In this document: positions 1 through 9,562 of the stretch, in pieces
How the letters are laid out: each line of letters opens with the position of its first letter
How positions within the stretch are numbered: position 1 is the stretch's first letter
Assembly (NCBI GenBank): GCA_947463385.1
Contig: CANHSL010000008.1
Coordinates: 1-49,820 of the forward strand
Length of the DNA stretch: 49,820 nt
Direction: 5' to 3'
Source of the DNA: Flavobacteriales bacterium
Lineage (GTDB): Bacteria > Bacteroidota > Bacteroidia > Flavobacteriales_D > Crocinitomicaceae
The notes under the pieces: generated by a model
The model's database searches: none
Seen by the model: only the letters and a program-made list of their open reading frames with translations
What the model was told of the DNA's origin: nothing
Made by a program: the position numbers and the translations under genes

Positions 1-809
1 CCCTTAAGATGGTCAAAGCCAAATTAGAGAAACTCGCACGAATCAACACCCCTGTGGTAGAATTCACGAACGAAAAACTAACCTGGAGTGTGTCTTCCGA
101 AGCCTTTAAGTTTCCTTACATACAGGTAGTTGATTCATCAATTAGCGTGGTGCCAAAACACATGAAGGCTCGAGTTGATTCGCAGCTAAAGCAAGATGTT
201 GAAGTACAGAATATCCTTGGATATGTTCCTTCTAAAAACCTAAGCGATAGTTTTATTATTGTTTCTGCTCATTATGACCACTTGGGTCGAATGGGGAAAC
301 AAACCTATTTTCCTGGAGCCAATGATAATGCAAGTGGCGTTGCCATGATGCTTAGCATAGCCAAAGAAATTCAAAATCAGCCGCTACCAAATCACAACGT
401 GTTGTTTATCGCTTTTGCTGGGGAAGAAATTGGGCTGGAGGGGTCGAGTTTTTTTGTAAATCAGCACGTCTTGGGTGGAGATCAAATAAGCTTGGTTTTG
501 AATTTAGACATCATGGGTAGTGGTGAAGAAGGAATAACCGTTGTTAACGGCACGGTTTACCCACAACTATTTCAACGATTAGTAGGTTTAAATAAATCTA
601 CACAATCTGTTAATCAGATCAAACCAAGAGGTAAAGCGGCAAATTCAGATCATTATCCGTTTTCGGAAGCAGGAATCCCTGCAGTTTTTATTTACACGAT
701 GGGGCCTAATAAAAACTATCACGATATTCATGATAAAGCGAAAGCCTTATCCTTTGACCGCTTTGATCAGCTGCATTATTTATTAGTGAGGTTTTTGCAG
801 TCGTTTTAA
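1..809 (+). CDS. M28 family zinc metallopeptidase, 5' end outside the window
   Basis: This is a zinc-dependent aminopeptidase-type hydrolase of family M28, probably exported, but its N-terminus lies left of the window. The frame is open back to base 1, and the first ATG (base 9) is internal to the family fold. Counting from that ATG, the metal ligands are all visible: His88 in SAHYDHLG, Asp106 in GANDNASG, the Glu139-Glu140 pair in AGEEIGLEG, Asp167 in NLDIMG, and His238 in the C-terminal YHDIHD. The catalytic core is therefore complete, and what is missing is the signal peptide and any prodomain. It converges on the AtpI-like gene and the two 3' ends overlap by 27 bases, with no terminator hairpin visible. 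Substrate specificity cannot be judged. Confidence 0.9.
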   Translation, partial: LKMVKAKLEKLARINTPVVEFTNEKLTWSVSSEAFKFPYIQVVDSSISVVPKHMKARVDSQLKQDVEVQNILGYVPSKNLSDSFIIVSAHYDHLGRMGKQTYFPGANDNASGVAMMLSIAKEIQNQPLPNHNVLFIAFAGEEIGLEGSSFFVNQHVLGGDQISLVLNLDIMGSGEEGITVVNGTVYPQLFQRLVGLNKSTQSVNQIKPRGKAANSDHYPFSEAGIPAVFIYTMGPNKNYHDIHDKAKALSFDRFDQLHYLLVRFLQSF

Positions 810-1130
810 GTACTTGCTTTGTTCGATTACTTGAATCAGCAGTGTTCCAAAAAAAACGATTAATGTCCAAAGGACGGGCATTAAAGACCAGCGCTTAGCC
901 ATGAACACAAAAAGAAAGGTTAGAAAGGTGAACACTTGTAGCGTAATCAACGATAAGGCGGGAATAATTAGCTCCTGCTTTCGTTGCTTGTAAACTGGCG
1001 AAAACGTTACGGCGTAAAGTGTTTGCAGAAACAAACTTACCGTCAATATATGAACGGGATAAGAAACACCAATCAACATCAATAAACCCGATACACAAAG
1101 CGCCCAAGCATAACCAGCAAGAAAATACAT
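783..1130 (-). CDS. Small four-helix membrane protein, AtpI-like position
   Basis: This 115-residue protein is almost entirely hydrophobic, with about four membrane segments and a basic C-terminal tail (KYLKRLQKPH). I do not recognise a diagnostic motif. Size, topology and position directly after atpZ resemble the AtpI-like gene that in many Bacteroidota sits between atpZ and atpB at the head of the ATP synthase operon. Here atpB does not follow, because the gene ends convergently inside the M28 peptidase gene. The start codon is one base past the atpZ stop, so the two are probably translationally coupled. Assignment as an ATP-synthase assembly or magnesium-handling protein is inference from context only. 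Confidence 0.55.
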   Translation of the reverse strand: MYFLAGYAWALCVSGLLMLIGVSYPVHILTVSLFLQTLYAVTFSPVYKQRKQELIIPALSLITLQVFTFLTFLFVFMAKRWSLMPVLWTLIVFFGTLLIQVIEQSKYLKRLQKPH

Positions 1131-1131
1131 G

Positions 1132-1353
1132 TTATGAATTTAAACGATTCAACGCGCGTATGATGTAAACCATAGATCCGATAACACCAAGCAATAAACC
1201 ACTAATAAGTAAATACGGAGTGTGAAAGCCAAAATACACGTCGCCTCGGTATCCAAGATATCCAAAAATAGCCATGAAGGCAATCATTTGAAAACCCAAA
1301 GAAGAGTATTGCATGAATTTACGTTGCGAATTCGCCGGGTCGGGTTTAGTCAT
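1132..1353 (-). CDS. AtpZ/AtpI family protein
   Basis: This 73-residue protein has two predicted membrane helices, separated by a short loop, after a polar N-terminus. The pattern QMIAFMAIFGYLGYRGD followed by a second hydrophobic helix matches the AtpZ/AtpI family, small proteins linked to F1Fo ATP synthase assembly and proposed to handle magnesium or calcium. The start overlaps the bactofilin stop by 8 bases, so it belongs to the same transcript as porW and the bactofilin gene. The bactofilin-AtpZ-AtpI order is common in Flavobacteriales ahead of atpBEFHAG, but no structural ATP synthase genes follow in this window. Confidence 0.75.
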   Translation of the reverse strand: MTKPDPANSQRKFMQYSSLGFQMIAFMAIFGYLGYRGDVYFGFHTPYLLISGLLLGVIGSMVYIIRALNRLNS

Positions 1354-1756
1354 CTAATTTGACATCCGCGGTAAAGGTAGTGTGGGAAGAAGGGGATTTC
1401 ATAACACAAGACCCTTCAAAAATTGCACCTTCTTGAATAATCAATTTGGTGGTTTGGATATCTCCTTTAATGCGTGCAGTTTCATTCAATGTTAGGAGTC
1501 CTTCAACGGTAATTTCTCCATCAACGCTACCATTAATTTCTGCATTAACACAAACTAAATTACCACGTAATTTTCCTGTCGAGCCGATAACTACCTTACC
1601 TGAGCAAGACAAATTACCATGCATTTCTCCTTCCAACACGAAATTAGAATCGGAAACGACATCGCCAGTTAATTCTGTACCAACAACAATTCTGTTAGTT
1701 TCTGTGCTCTCCTCGTATTGTGAGGTGCTATTAAAAAAGTCTTTTCTTTTTAACAT
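1346..1756 (-). CDS. Bactofilin family polymer-forming protein
   Basis: This small (136-residue) bactofilin forms a right-handed beta-helix that polymerises into non-polar filaments on the membrane, without nucleotide. The sequence has the family's regular short hydrophobic repeat with glycine turns (for example GDVVSDSNFVLEGEMHGNL, then GKVVIGSTGKLRGNLVC). I chose the start at MLKRKDFF (base 1756), because the longer reading would run into the coding region of porW. This start lies 4 bases past the porW stop, typical of operon coupling. In Bacteroidota such genes often sit beside atpZ, and their role in cell shape or in anchoring envelope machines is not well established. Confidence 0.85.
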   Translation of the reverse strand: MLKRKDFFNSTSQYEESTETNRIVVGTELTGDVVSDSNFVLEGEMHGNLSCSGKVVIGSTGKLRGNLVCVNAEINGSVDGEITVEGLLTLNETARIKGDIQTTKLIIQEGAIFEGSCVMKSPSSHTTFTADVKLDD

Positions 1757-1760
1757 TGAA

Positions 1761-4406
1761 TCAGTAGTTAAGATCGTAAAATGTCTTATATCCTTCAAAG
1801 TTATCGGATTCAATCAACTTTTTCAAATTTTCCTGGGTAATAATTGCGATTTTGTTGTTTTGGTATTCTCCTAACACATCCGTTGAGGCCTTATATAGAT
1901 TAACAAAATCCATAGCTGCAGCGATGGTTTTAAAATCTGAAATTAGCACCATGTTCGTTTCCTTTAGCGTCATTGCACTGGTAACTTTCGGTTTACTCTT
2001 CTTAAAAGTTTTAGTCGAAAAATCTGAAACAGTAGATTTCAAGTCATCGAAATCTTCCTCTGCATCTAGGAGCACCATAACAAATTGTGGCACAGAATCA
2101 TTAAACACAAAAACTCCGTTAGACTTTGGGCGGTAGGGATCAAATGCAGAAACACCTTTTTCTAGTATGGTCAATAATTCTTTTGCTCTATCTGCCTGAG
2201 GGGTTCCGGGTTTTTCCTCAATTACATTTTTTAATTTCGGGACTAATAGTTTTTTATCTTGTGTAAGTTGTCCATACGATAGGACATTAAGTAACAGGTA
2301 TTCTGCGCGGTATGCATTCGCTTTATCCTCCAAAACCACCTTTTCTGTAAGCTCAAAAGCTAGCTTGTAGTTTAACATCTCATACTCATGAAGCGCGAAC
2401 AAATAATCCTTCTCTGCTTTCACTCTATTTTCCTTTAACTTCTCAAAGAATGCAGGGTCTAAAAAATAATTCGCAACATCTGATTTTGGATAGTGGGTTA
2501 AAATATGTGTTTTATACGGCGTTTCTTTTCCTGTAGACTCGTTTATTTTAAATAATTGGTAGGCTGAGGATAAATCTGTTAAGTTTCTGGTTTGTTCCGT
2601 TAACACCAAATCGAATTGCTCTGAAGCCAAGACCGGTTCTTCTAATAAATCTTTATACAAGGAGCCCGCGGTGTAACGTGCATCTATTTCACGAAGCACC
2701 GATGCCTGATACGCACTGTCACTGAGGGGCAATCGTTTTCTCATGGTTTCTACATCCAAGGTGTCCTCCGTATTTTTCGCTGTTTGAGTTGTCCCAAGGG
2801 AATCTTTTTGGTCCTCTACGGCCATGGGATCGATGTTGGTGCTTAATTTAGATGAACGTCGCCAGTCATCCTCGTTTTTACGGTCACCCCATTGTTTTCT
2901 AAACTCATCAAATCCTTCCTGTTTCAATTTTTGATTATTGAAAACCCACTTATCTCCAGCACCTGCCTGAGACCCCGCTTGCGCTTGGTCTTGTAAGGCC
3001 CGTAATTTGGCTGCTTCTAATTCTTTACGTTGTTGAGCTTCTTCTTTCAGTTGCTTAATAACATCTTTAATGAATGCTGTTTGAGTTTTATCATCCATTT
3101 TCGCAATGCGCTGCACGCTATCCTCGTAGAGCGCAATCTCCATAGCCGCCACCAAATTCGCCAATTTAGATGCTTTTGATCGAATTAATTCCCCGTTTGG
3201 ATACTGTTCAGGCATGCTTGTAGCACATGAATCATAATATTTCTGAGCGGCTACATAGGATTTTTCGTTGTACGCTAAATCTCCTAATTTTTCATAGGAC
3301 AGGGCTTTTTGACGTTTATTCTTGGTTGAATAGAATGCGGACATCGTATAAAACACCTTCGCCATAGCCACATTCGCTCTGGATTGCTCCAGTTGGGCTT
3401 TTGCATAAAAAATTTGGTCTTTGAATGCTGCATTTTTCTCATCACGCAACATTTTCTCTAGCATTTTGACATCCCGATCAGAGGTACCTAGAACCGCACA
3501 CGTTAATTTCGCATTGAAGCTTACGTCATACACTGCCGCTGGTGAAATAGCACGTCTGAATGAAATAAGTGCTGAATCGATGCGATTGTTGCTGAGGTAA
3601 AGTTGACCAAGAATGAATGAAAGTCTTGTTTTTTCACGTTTAGACTTACACTTATTCACCGCCATGGTAAGAGGAAAAAGCGCTTCCGAAGCTTGATGTT
3701 TCCTCATAAATAAGTCTGCGCGTGTTTTATAAATTTCAAATTGAATCTGATCATTCATTTCTGGTTTAAAATCATCCGCATTCTTGTCTTTTGCTTTGAC
3801 TTTCCTAATCTTTTGAAAAAACGACTTCTTTTTTTGTTGTAAGGCCTCTTGCTGCAATTCATCCAAAATGGTTAGGGCTTCCGTTAATCGATTCTCTTCG
3901 ATATAGATTCTAGCAATCCATAATTCAGATAAGTATTTTGAGGGGTCTTTTTGAAAAAATCGTTTTACAAACTGAAAGTTTTTGAGGGCTTTTTCAAAAT
4001 CTCTTCGGTAATAGTACGCTTTTCCTATCGTTAACCAGTTTTCATCAATCCATGCGTTGTATTCTGCCTCTTTGGGTCCATCAGCGGAGGGCATCGAATG
4101 ATTACGAATGACTTTGGCACATTTAACAACGGCTGTATCAATTGCTGCATACATGGATTTTGATTCTTCCTCACTTGGAGCGGGTTGAATCTTTAACCAA
4201 TCATAAAAATCTTCTTTGCGATTCTTTTCATAACTATTGACCGACATAGTTAATAGTTCATTGGCATTAAAGTACCCGTTATATTTAGCCGTCATACCGT
4301 GGTAGGTACGGTTGATAAATGCATTTTTGTTGGTTGAACAAAACACCAAGAAAAGTGGAGATATCAGTAAAGCTGCTTTGAGATATGGGTATAGTATTTT
4401 CTTCAT
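1761..4406 (-). CDS. porW: PorW/SprE-type T9SS TPR lipoprotein
   Basis: This is a large outer-membrane lipoprotein of the type IX secretion system, called SprE in gliding Flavobacterium and PorW in Porphyromonas. The N-terminus is a lipoprotein signal ending LFLVFC-STNKN, and the residues after it (NRTYHGMTAKYNGYFNANE) are the conserved family opening. The body is rich in TPR-like helix pairs (for example the ALKNFQFVKRFF and AQKYYDSC segments), with a charged, low-complexity stretch around residues 440-560. The total of about 881 residues is normal for the family. I prefer the start at MKKIL (base 4406) over the MSRAR start at 4421 because it gives a standard signal peptide. It follows yebC and precedes bactofilin and atpZ, the usual Flavobacteriales order. 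Confidence 0.88.
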   Translation of the reverse strand: MKKILYPYLKAALLISPLFLVFCSTNKNAFINRTYHGMTAKYNGYFNANELLTMSVNSYEKNRKEDFYDWLKIQPAPSEEESKSMYAAIDTAVVKCAKVIRNHSMPSADGPKEAEYNAWIDENWLTIGKAYYYRRDFEKALKNFQFVKRFFQKDPSKYLSELWIARIYIEENRLTEALTILDELQQEALQQKKKSFFQKIRKVKAKDKNADDFKPEMNDQIQFEIYKTRADLFMRKHQASEALFPLTMAVNKCKSKREKTRLSFILGQLYLSNNRIDSALISFRRAISPAAVYDVSFNAKLTCAVLGTSDRDVKMLEKMLRDEKNAAFKDQIFYAKAQLEQSRANVAMAKVFYTMSAFYSTKNKRQKALSYEKLGDLAYNEKSYVAAQKYYDSCATSMPEQYPNGELIRSKASKLANLVAAMEIALYEDSVQRIAKMDDKTQTAFIKDVIKQLKEEAQQRKELEAAKLRALQDQAQAGSQAGAGDKWVFNNQKLKQEGFDEFRKQWGDRKNEDDWRRSSKLSTNIDPMAVEDQKDSLGTTQTAKNTEDTLDVETMRKRLPLSDSAYQASVLREIDARYTAGSLYKDLLEEPVLASEQFDLVLTEQTRNLTDLSSAYQLFKINESTGKETPYKTHILTHYPKSDVANYFLDPAFFEKLKENRVKAEKDYLFALHEYEMLNYKLAFELTEKVVLEDKANAYRAEYLLLNVLSYGQLTQDKKLLVPKLKNVIEEKPGTPQADRAKELLTILEKGVSAFDPYRPKSNGVFVFNDSVPQFVMVLLDAEEDFDDLKSTVSDFSTKTFKKSKPKVTSAMTLKETNMVLISDFKTIAAAMDFVNLYKASTDVLGEYQNNKIAIITQENLKKLIESDNFEGYKTFYDLNY

Positions 4407-4449
4407 GCGTGCGCGCGACAAAACGAATTCCCTCGCCTTTTATTGTTTC

Positions 4450-5160
4450 TTATGCAATGTTTGTAAATACTTGTTGGATGTCATCATCGTCTTCGATTTT
4501 GTCCAACATTTTTTCAATATCGGTTAATTGTTCCTCAGAAAATTCAACTGGAGAGGTAGGAATACGCTTTAAACTAGATTTCTGAACTTCTATCTGCATG
4601 TCTTCCAAGGCTTTGGCAATTGTTCCGAACGACGTATAGTCACCATAAACGATAATCATTTCCTCCTCTATATCTATGGATTCGCATCCCGCATCAATTA
4701 AATCCAATTCCAACATTTCTGGATCCATTTCTGCCGTTTTTGCAATTTCGAACACACTTTTTCGGGCAAACATAAATTCCATAGAACCATTCGGAACCAC
4801 CATGCCACCTGATTTATTAAAATAGGATTTTACATTGGCTACCGTTCGCGTAGGATTATCCGTGGCACATTCAACATAAACCAACACGCCATGCGGACCT
4901 TTTCCTTCATAATTGACCTCAGTAAACGAGGCGATATCTTTTTGAGCGGCACGCTTTATGGCGGATTCTATATTATCCTTAGGCATGTTCTCAGACTTTG
5001 CATTTTGAATTGCTGTACGCAATTTAGCATTGGCGGTTGGGTCCATCCCTCCTTCCTTAGCGGCCATTGTTATGGCTTTTCCTAATTTCGGAAACATCTT
5101 GGACATCTTGTCCCAACGTTTTTCTTTTGCTGCTCTGCGGTATTCAAATGCTCTTCCCAT
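4450..5160 (-). CDS. YebC/PmpR family protein
   Basis: This is a YebC/TACO1 family protein of 236 residues. The N-terminal signature begins [19 protein letters not shown] and continues with the usual [16 protein letters not shown] block. Members have been described both as DNA-binding regulators and as ribosome-associated factors that relieve stalling at proline stretches. The alternative start 16 codons upstream overlaps the engB stop and adds residues foreign to the family, so base 5160 is preferred. The acidic C-terminus ([12 protein letters not shown]) is normal. The gene sits between engB and porW in one transcript. Confidence 0.9.
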   Translation of the reverse strand: MGRAFEYRRAAKEKRWDKMSKMFPKLGKAITMAAKEGGMDPTANAKLRTAIQNAKSENMPKDNIESAIKRAAQKDIASFTEVNYEGKGPHGVLVYVECATDNPTRTVANVKSYFNKSGGMVVPNGSMEFMFARKSVFEIAKTAEMDPEMLELDLIDAGCESIDIEEEMIIVYGDYTSFGTIAKALEDMQIEVQKSSLKRIPTSPVEFSEEQLTDIEKMLDKIEDDDDIQQVFTNIA

Positions 5161-5204
5161 AGTAATCTGATGTGTTACAAAGGTAATGTAATCCGTAGAA
5201 ATTT

Positions 5205-5810
5205 TCAAACACCTGATAACTGTGACAGTACCGCTGTAATATAATTCAATACGGGCTCTTTACCGCTTGCGGAAGTGGCGGAAGTAGTAAACAAGGGGGG
5301 CAATTCTTCCCAAGTTTTTAACATCTCTTTTTTATATTTAGCTAAGTTTCGGTTTAATTCGGTACTTGAGAGCTTATCAATTTTAGTAAATACCAAGGCA
5401 AAGGGCACTTGATTTTCTCCACACCAATTCATGAACTCCAAATCGATTTTTTGCGGTTCCAACCTTGAATCCAATAAAACAAACACCAAGGTTAATGCCG
5501 TACGTTGGATTAAATAATTAGAAATCAACTTCTGCCATTTATCGCGTTGATTCTTGGATACTTTAGCATATCCATAGCCTGGAAGATCTACTAAATACCA
5601 TTTCTCATTGACAATAAAATGATTAATAAGTTGGGTTTTTCCTGGAGTTCCCGATGTTTTCGCTAAACTTTTATTCCCCATTAACATATTAATGAGTGAA
5701 GACTTGCCAACATTCGATCGACCGATAAAAGCAAACTCGGGAAGATTTGTGTCTGGACATCCTTTATAATCAGCACTTGAAATTAGGAATTCCGCTGTTT
5801 TTATTTTCAT
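5205..5810 (-). CDS. engB: Ribosome biogenesis GTPase EngB (YihA/YsxC)
   Basis: This is an essential GTPase for large ribosomal subunit assembly. All G motifs are readable: G1 GRSNVGKSS (residues 30-38), a G2-region threonine in [10 protein letters not shown]3 DLPGYG (75-80), G4 TKID (142-145) and G5 TSATS (176-180). At 201 residues it is full length. It is the first gene of the minus-strand run to the AtpI-like gene. Its promoter is unusual because the -7 box TACCTTTG ends just 4 bases before the ATG, which predicts an mRNA with almost no leader. There is no alternative Met before residue 43, inside the G1 region, so the start is secure. Confidence 0.95.
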   Translation of the reverse strand: MKIKTAEFLISSADYKGCPDTNLPEFAFIGRSNVGKSSLINMLMGNKSLAKTSGTPGKTQLINHFIVNEKWYLVDLPGYGYAKVSKNQRDKWQKLISNYLIQRTALTLVFVLLDSRLEPQKIDLEFMNWCGENQVPFALVFTKIDKLSSTELNRNLAKYKKEMLKTWEELPPLFTTSATSASGKEPVLNYITAVLSQLSGV

Positions 5811-5814
5811 GGTC

Positions 5815-5845
5815 CAAAGGTAAACTTTAGATTGGGCTTGAACAA
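5815..5845 (-). promoter_or_regulatory. Promoter of engB, abutting the start codon
   Basis: Read on the minus strand, TTG (5845-5843), a 20-base spacer and TACCTTTG (5822-5815) match the Bacteroidota sigma-factor consensus TTG-N17-23-TAnnTTTG exactly. Only GACC separates the box from the engB ATG at 5810, so transcription should begin at or next to the start codon. Confidence 0.7.
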
Positions 5846-5871
5846 TATTGCAAACGACTTGTTTTCATTTT

Positions 5872-6771
5872 ATGGCATTCTATAAGATTCGAGACGTAGA
5901 AGTATTAACAGGTATAAAAGCCCACACGCTCCGCATTTGGGAGCAGCGGTATGGCATGTTGATTCCAGAACGTACAGAAACTAAAATCCGCACCTACACA
6001 GATGAGGAGCTTGTTTACTTGCTGAATATTCGAATTCTAATGGACCATGGAATGAAAATTTCCAGATTGGCTGAATTTTCACGTGATGAGATCAGGGCTA
6101 AGGTTGCCGAAGTCAAATTGAACACACCGGCCGGAAGTGCCCAAGAAAAATTGATCGTTTCTTTAGTGGAAATGGACGAAGGTCTATTTCATGCTACCTT
6201 AAATGAAATCATCGAATCAACATCACTAGAAGACGCGTTTCGGCAGTGTCTAATTCCTTTTTTCGACCGCATTGGTGTTATGTGGCTCACAGGATCAATT
6301 AATCCAGCACAAGAACATTTTATTTCAAATTTGGTACGACAAAAAATTGTCTCTGAGGTAGATAAACTAACTGTTCCTGCAGACCGTGAAAACCCCGTTA
6401 TGTTGTACTTGCCAGAACACGAATGGCATGAAATAGGCTTATTGTTTTATCATTATTTATTACGAAGTCAGGGTGTTTATTCCTTGTATTTAGGGCAAAG
6501 CCTACCGTATGAATCGGTGGTATTAAGTATTGAAAAAGTGCAGCCTCGATGTGTGGTTAGCTCGTGGTTGACCGCTGTAGAGGAAGGATTTATACACGGA
6601 TACTTTTCACAATTACGTAGACAATTTCCGGAATTATTAATCATTGCGGGCGGAGCTCAACTTGGAATACACCACGCTTCAATCAGCACCTTGGTTACGC
6701 CGCTTCAACACGCCGAAGATTTAATCAATTTGATTAAATCACCACATTTACAATCTTCCCAGGCACAATAA
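5872..6771 (+). CDS. MerR-type regulator with cobalamin-binding domain (CarH/LitR-like)
   Basis: The N-terminal third is a MerR winged helix-turn-helix ([20 protein letters not shown], then the RTYTDEEL wing). The C-terminal part is a B12-binding module. Two features point to light-sensing CarH/LitR proteins: W138-x9-E148-H149, the helical-bundle motif that contacts adenosylcobalamin, and E184-x-H186-x-x-G189, which supplies the lower cobalt ligand. CarH proteins bind DNA as tetramers in the dark and release it in light, but photochemistry here is inference from the motifs. The start at MAFYKIRD (base 5872) matches the family, while the one at 5848 adds a Cys/His-containing tail. No carotenoid gene is adjacent. 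The 3' end overlaps leuS by 38 bases, tail to tail. Confidence 0.85.
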   Translation: MAFYKIRDVEVLTGIKAHTLRIWEQRYGMLIPERTETKIRTYTDEELVYLLNIRILMDHGMKISRLAEFSRDEIRAKVAEVKLNTPAGSAQEKLIVSLVEMDEGLFHATLNEIIESTSLEDAFRQCLIPFFDRIGVMWLTGSINPAQEHFISNLVRQKIVSEVDKLTVPADRENPVMLYLPEHEWHEIGLLFYHYLLRSQGVYSLYLGQSLPYESVVLSIEKVQPRCVVSSWLTAVEEGFIHGYFSQLRRQFPELLIIAGGAQLGIHHASISTLVTPLQHAEDLINLIKSPHLQSSQAQ

Positions 6772-9526
6772 TAACTTTCTTTGGTGCTTTCCCTTCGAGC
6801 CACTTAATGGTTTCGGCTTGGGATAATATAGTGGCTTGAATTTCTTCAATGCTCAACGATACGGGTAAGGATACTTTAAACCGCATCTTCCCATTGAACG
6901 ATACCGGGTACTCGTAATCAGATTCAATCAGATAATCTGGATTAAATTCCGGATAGGCTGCCTCATATAATGAACCAGGTTCATGGCCAAGTTTCTCCCA
7001 AAGTTCCTCTGTAATATGTGGAGCATATGGCGCGAGTAAAACGGTTAATGGCTCTAAAATTTGACGGGAATTACATTTAGACTCTGTCAATTCATTCACG
7101 CAAATCATAAAATTGGAAACGCCCGTATTAAATGAAAAGCGGTCTAAATCTTCACGAATCTTACGAATCGTCTTGTGCAAGGTTTTAAAGTGTTCTTTGG
7201 TTGGTGTTGTTTCATTCACCTCGAATGTACCATCCAGATGAAATAATCGCCAATATTTCTTCAAAAACCCATGTACCCCAGTAATGCCTTTGGTGTCCCA
7301 TGGTTTACTTTGCTCCACTGGGCCTAGAAACATTTCATACATCCGCAGGGTATCGGCTCCAAACCGATCAACTAACTCGTCTGGTGTTTGAACGTTGTAT
7401 TTAGACTTCGACATTTTTTCTACCTCGTGTCCACACAAGTAAACCCCTGATGACTCTAAAATAAACGAGGCATCCTTATATTCACTGCGCCAAGCCTTGA
7501 ATCCTTCAAGGTCCAACTCATCGTTATTTACGAGTGAAATATCCACATGGATTGGGGTGGTATCGTAGCTATCTTTCAATCCCGCACTTACAAAGGTTTG
7601 TTCTCCTACCACACGATAAACAAAACTGCTTCGACCTAAAATCATTCCTTGATTGATCATCTTTTTGAAAGGCTCATCAAACGGAACAATTCCTAGGTCG
7701 TGTAAAAATTTACACCAAAACCTCGAATACAATAAGTGCCCAGTAGCATGTTCTGCACCGCCCATATAAAGATCAACATTTCCCCAATACGCAATTTTTT
7801 CAGGTGAAGCCAATTGCAATTCATTGCTTGGGTCTAGGTATCGAATAAAATACCAAGAACTTCCTGCCCAACCAGGCATGGTAGATTTTTCATACTCATA
7901 CACCTCTTCAAACTTCCAATGCGTTGCTCTACCAAGTGGCGGGTCACCATCTTCTGTAGGTAAATATTTATCCACCTCGGGTAAATCTAAGGGGAGTTGA
8001 TCTGCTGGAATCAGGTAGGGAAGGTCTCCTTTGAAATATACTGGAATTGGTTCGCCCCAATAACGCTGACGGCCGAATACTGCATCTCGCAGTCTGTAAT
8101 TAATCCGTTTCGAACCGTACCCGTGTTCGGCTATATCAGAAATCATTCGTTTAACAGCCTCCGTTACAGATAGGCCGTTGAGGAAATCGGAATTGATCAT
8201 TGTACCTGATTTCTCAGTCCAAGCTCCCGTACTAAAATCGTGATCCGAAGTAGGACTTATCACTTGCTTGATCGCTAATGAAAAATGGGTAGCAAATTTA
8301 TAATCACGTTCGTCATGGGCTGGAACCGCCATCACTGCACCTGTCCCATAACCCACCAAGACATAATCACCTACCCAGATTGGAATCGGTTCCTTGGTAA
8401 AGGGGTGGGTAGCATATGATCCGGTAAAAACACCTGATATCGTATTTACATCGGCCATACGTTCGCGCTCACTTCTATTCTTCGATGTGGAGACATAGGT
8501 TGCAACAGCAGCTCGCTGTTCATCTGTCGTTAATTGGTTTACCAGCTCGTGTTCTGGAGCCAAGGTTAGAAACGAAACCCCAAACAAGGTGTCAGGTCGC
8601 GTGGTAAATACCTCAATGGAGCCCTCATGATTTAGCAAAGGAAAATGAACGGAAGCTCCTTCGCTTCGACCGATCCAATTTCGCTGGGTCTCTTTAATGC
8701 TATCAAACCAATCTACTCCATCTAAACCATCTAATAAACGTTGTGCATAGGCGGTAATGCGCATGCTCCATTGCTTTAAGAGCTTACGCTCTACGGGGTG
8801 ACCGCCTCGTTCAGACAATCCGTTAACCACCTCATCATTCGCTAAGACCGTTCCTAAGACAGGGCACCAATTTACATAGGACTCTCCAAGGTACGCTAAG
8901 CGAAAGTTCATTAATATTTCCTGTTGTTTTTGTTCTGTAAAAGTTGCCCATTCGGAAGCTGAAAATGGAGTGATTTCAGTTTCTATTCCTCCATGCAAAG
9001 CGCTCAATGAAACTGCCGATAAGCCCTGTTTCTCAAACTCATTAATTAACTCATTAATGGACGCTGCTTTATTCGTTATCGGATTATACCAACTGTTGAA
9101 TAATTGCATAAAGATCCATTGGGTCCATTTGTAATAAGCCGGCGAAGAGGTTCGAATCTCTCTAGACCAATCATAATTAAAGCCAAGCTTATCCAATTGT
9201 TCCCGATACCTGTCGATATTTTCTATGGTTGTTTTGGCTGGATGCTGACCGGTTTGAATGGCATATTGTTCTGCGGGTAAGCCAAAGGAATCGTAGCCCA
9301 TTGGATGCAGCACATTGAATCCAATATGTTTTTTATATCTCGCAAAGATGTCCGAAGCAATGTATCCTAAGGGATGTCCTACATGCAATCCGGCACCGGA
9401 AGGATACGGGAACATGTCCAATACGTAAAAAGTAGGTTTTGTTGAGGTTTCATCAACGCGGTACGTTTGATTAATCTTCCAGAAATGTTGCCATTTCTTT
9501 TCAATCTCTTGAAAGCGATATTCCAT
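6734..9526 (-). CDS. leuS: Leucyl-tRNA synthetase
   Basis: This class Ia aminoacyl-tRNA synthetase charges tRNA-Leu. The ATP-binding HIGH motif reads HVGH (residues 48-51, after PYPSGAGL), and the KMSKS loop is present near residue 704 (EKMSKSKYN). Between them lie the CP1 editing domain, with its threonine-rich TTRPDTLFG segment, and the tryptophan-rich [10 protein letters not shown] block of the catalytic core. At 930 residues it has the size usual in Bacteroidota, which includes an extra N-terminal-half insertion near residues 155-205. It is transcribed alone: a TATCTTTG box lies 16 bases before the ATG, and the 3' end overlaps the convergent MerR gene. Confidence 0.97.
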   Translation of the reverse strand: MEYRFQEIEKKWQHFWKINQTYRVDETSTKPTFYVLDMFPYPSGAGLHVGHPLGYIASDIFARYKKHIGFNVLHPMGYDSFGLPAEQYAIQTGQHPAKTTIENIDRYREQLDKLGFNYDWSREIRTSSPAYYKWTQWIFMQLFNSWYNPITNKAASINELINEFEKQGLSAVSLSALHGGIETEITPFSASEWATFTEQKQQEILMNFRLAYLGESYVNWCPVLGTVLANDEVVNGLSERGGHPVERKLLKQWSMRITAYAQRLLDGLDGVDWFDSIKETQRNWIGRSEGASVHFPLLNHEGSIEVFTTRPDTLFGVSFLTLAPEHELVNQLTTDEQRAAVATYVSTSKNRSERERMADVNTISGVFTGSYATHPFTKEPIPIWVGDYVLVGYGTGAVMAVPAHDERDYKFATHFSLAIKQVISPTSDHDFSTGAWTEKSGTMINSDFLNGLSVTEAVKRMISDIAEHGYGSKRINYRLRDAVFGRQRYWGEPIPVYFKGDLPYLIPADQLPLDLPEVDKYLPTEDGDPPLGRATHWKFEEVYEYEKSTMPGWAGSSWYFIRYLDPSNELQLASPEKIAYWGNVDLYMGGAEHATGHLLYSRFWCKFLHDLGIVPFDEPFKKMINQGMILGRSSFVYRVVGEQTFVSAGLKDSYDTTPIHVDISLVNNDELDLEGFKAWRSEYKDASFILESSGVYLCGHEVEKMSKSKYNVQTPDELVDRFGADTLRMYEMFLGPVEQSKPWDTKGITGVHGFLKKYWRLFHLDGTFEVNETTPTKEHFKTLHKTIRKIREDLDRFSFNTGVSNFMICVNELTESKCNSRQILEPLTVLLAPYAPHITEELWEKLGHEPGSLYEAAYPEFNPDYLIESDYEYPVSFNGKMRFKVSLPVSLSIEEIQATILSQAETIKWLEGKAPKKVIIVPGKIVNVVI

Positions 9527-9542
9527 GGGTGAATTTAAGGCA

Positions 9543-9550
9543 CAAAGATA
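9543..9550 (-). promoter_or_regulatory. Probable -7 element of the leuS promoter
   Basis: TATCTTTG on the minus strand matches TAnnTTTG and lies 16 bases upstream of the leuS ATG. I see no good TTG at the right distance, so only the -7 half is supported. It sits just past the stop codon of the UbiA-like gene, giving leuS its own promoter. Confidence 0.5.
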
Positions 9551-9562
9551 CGAAATGCCCCA

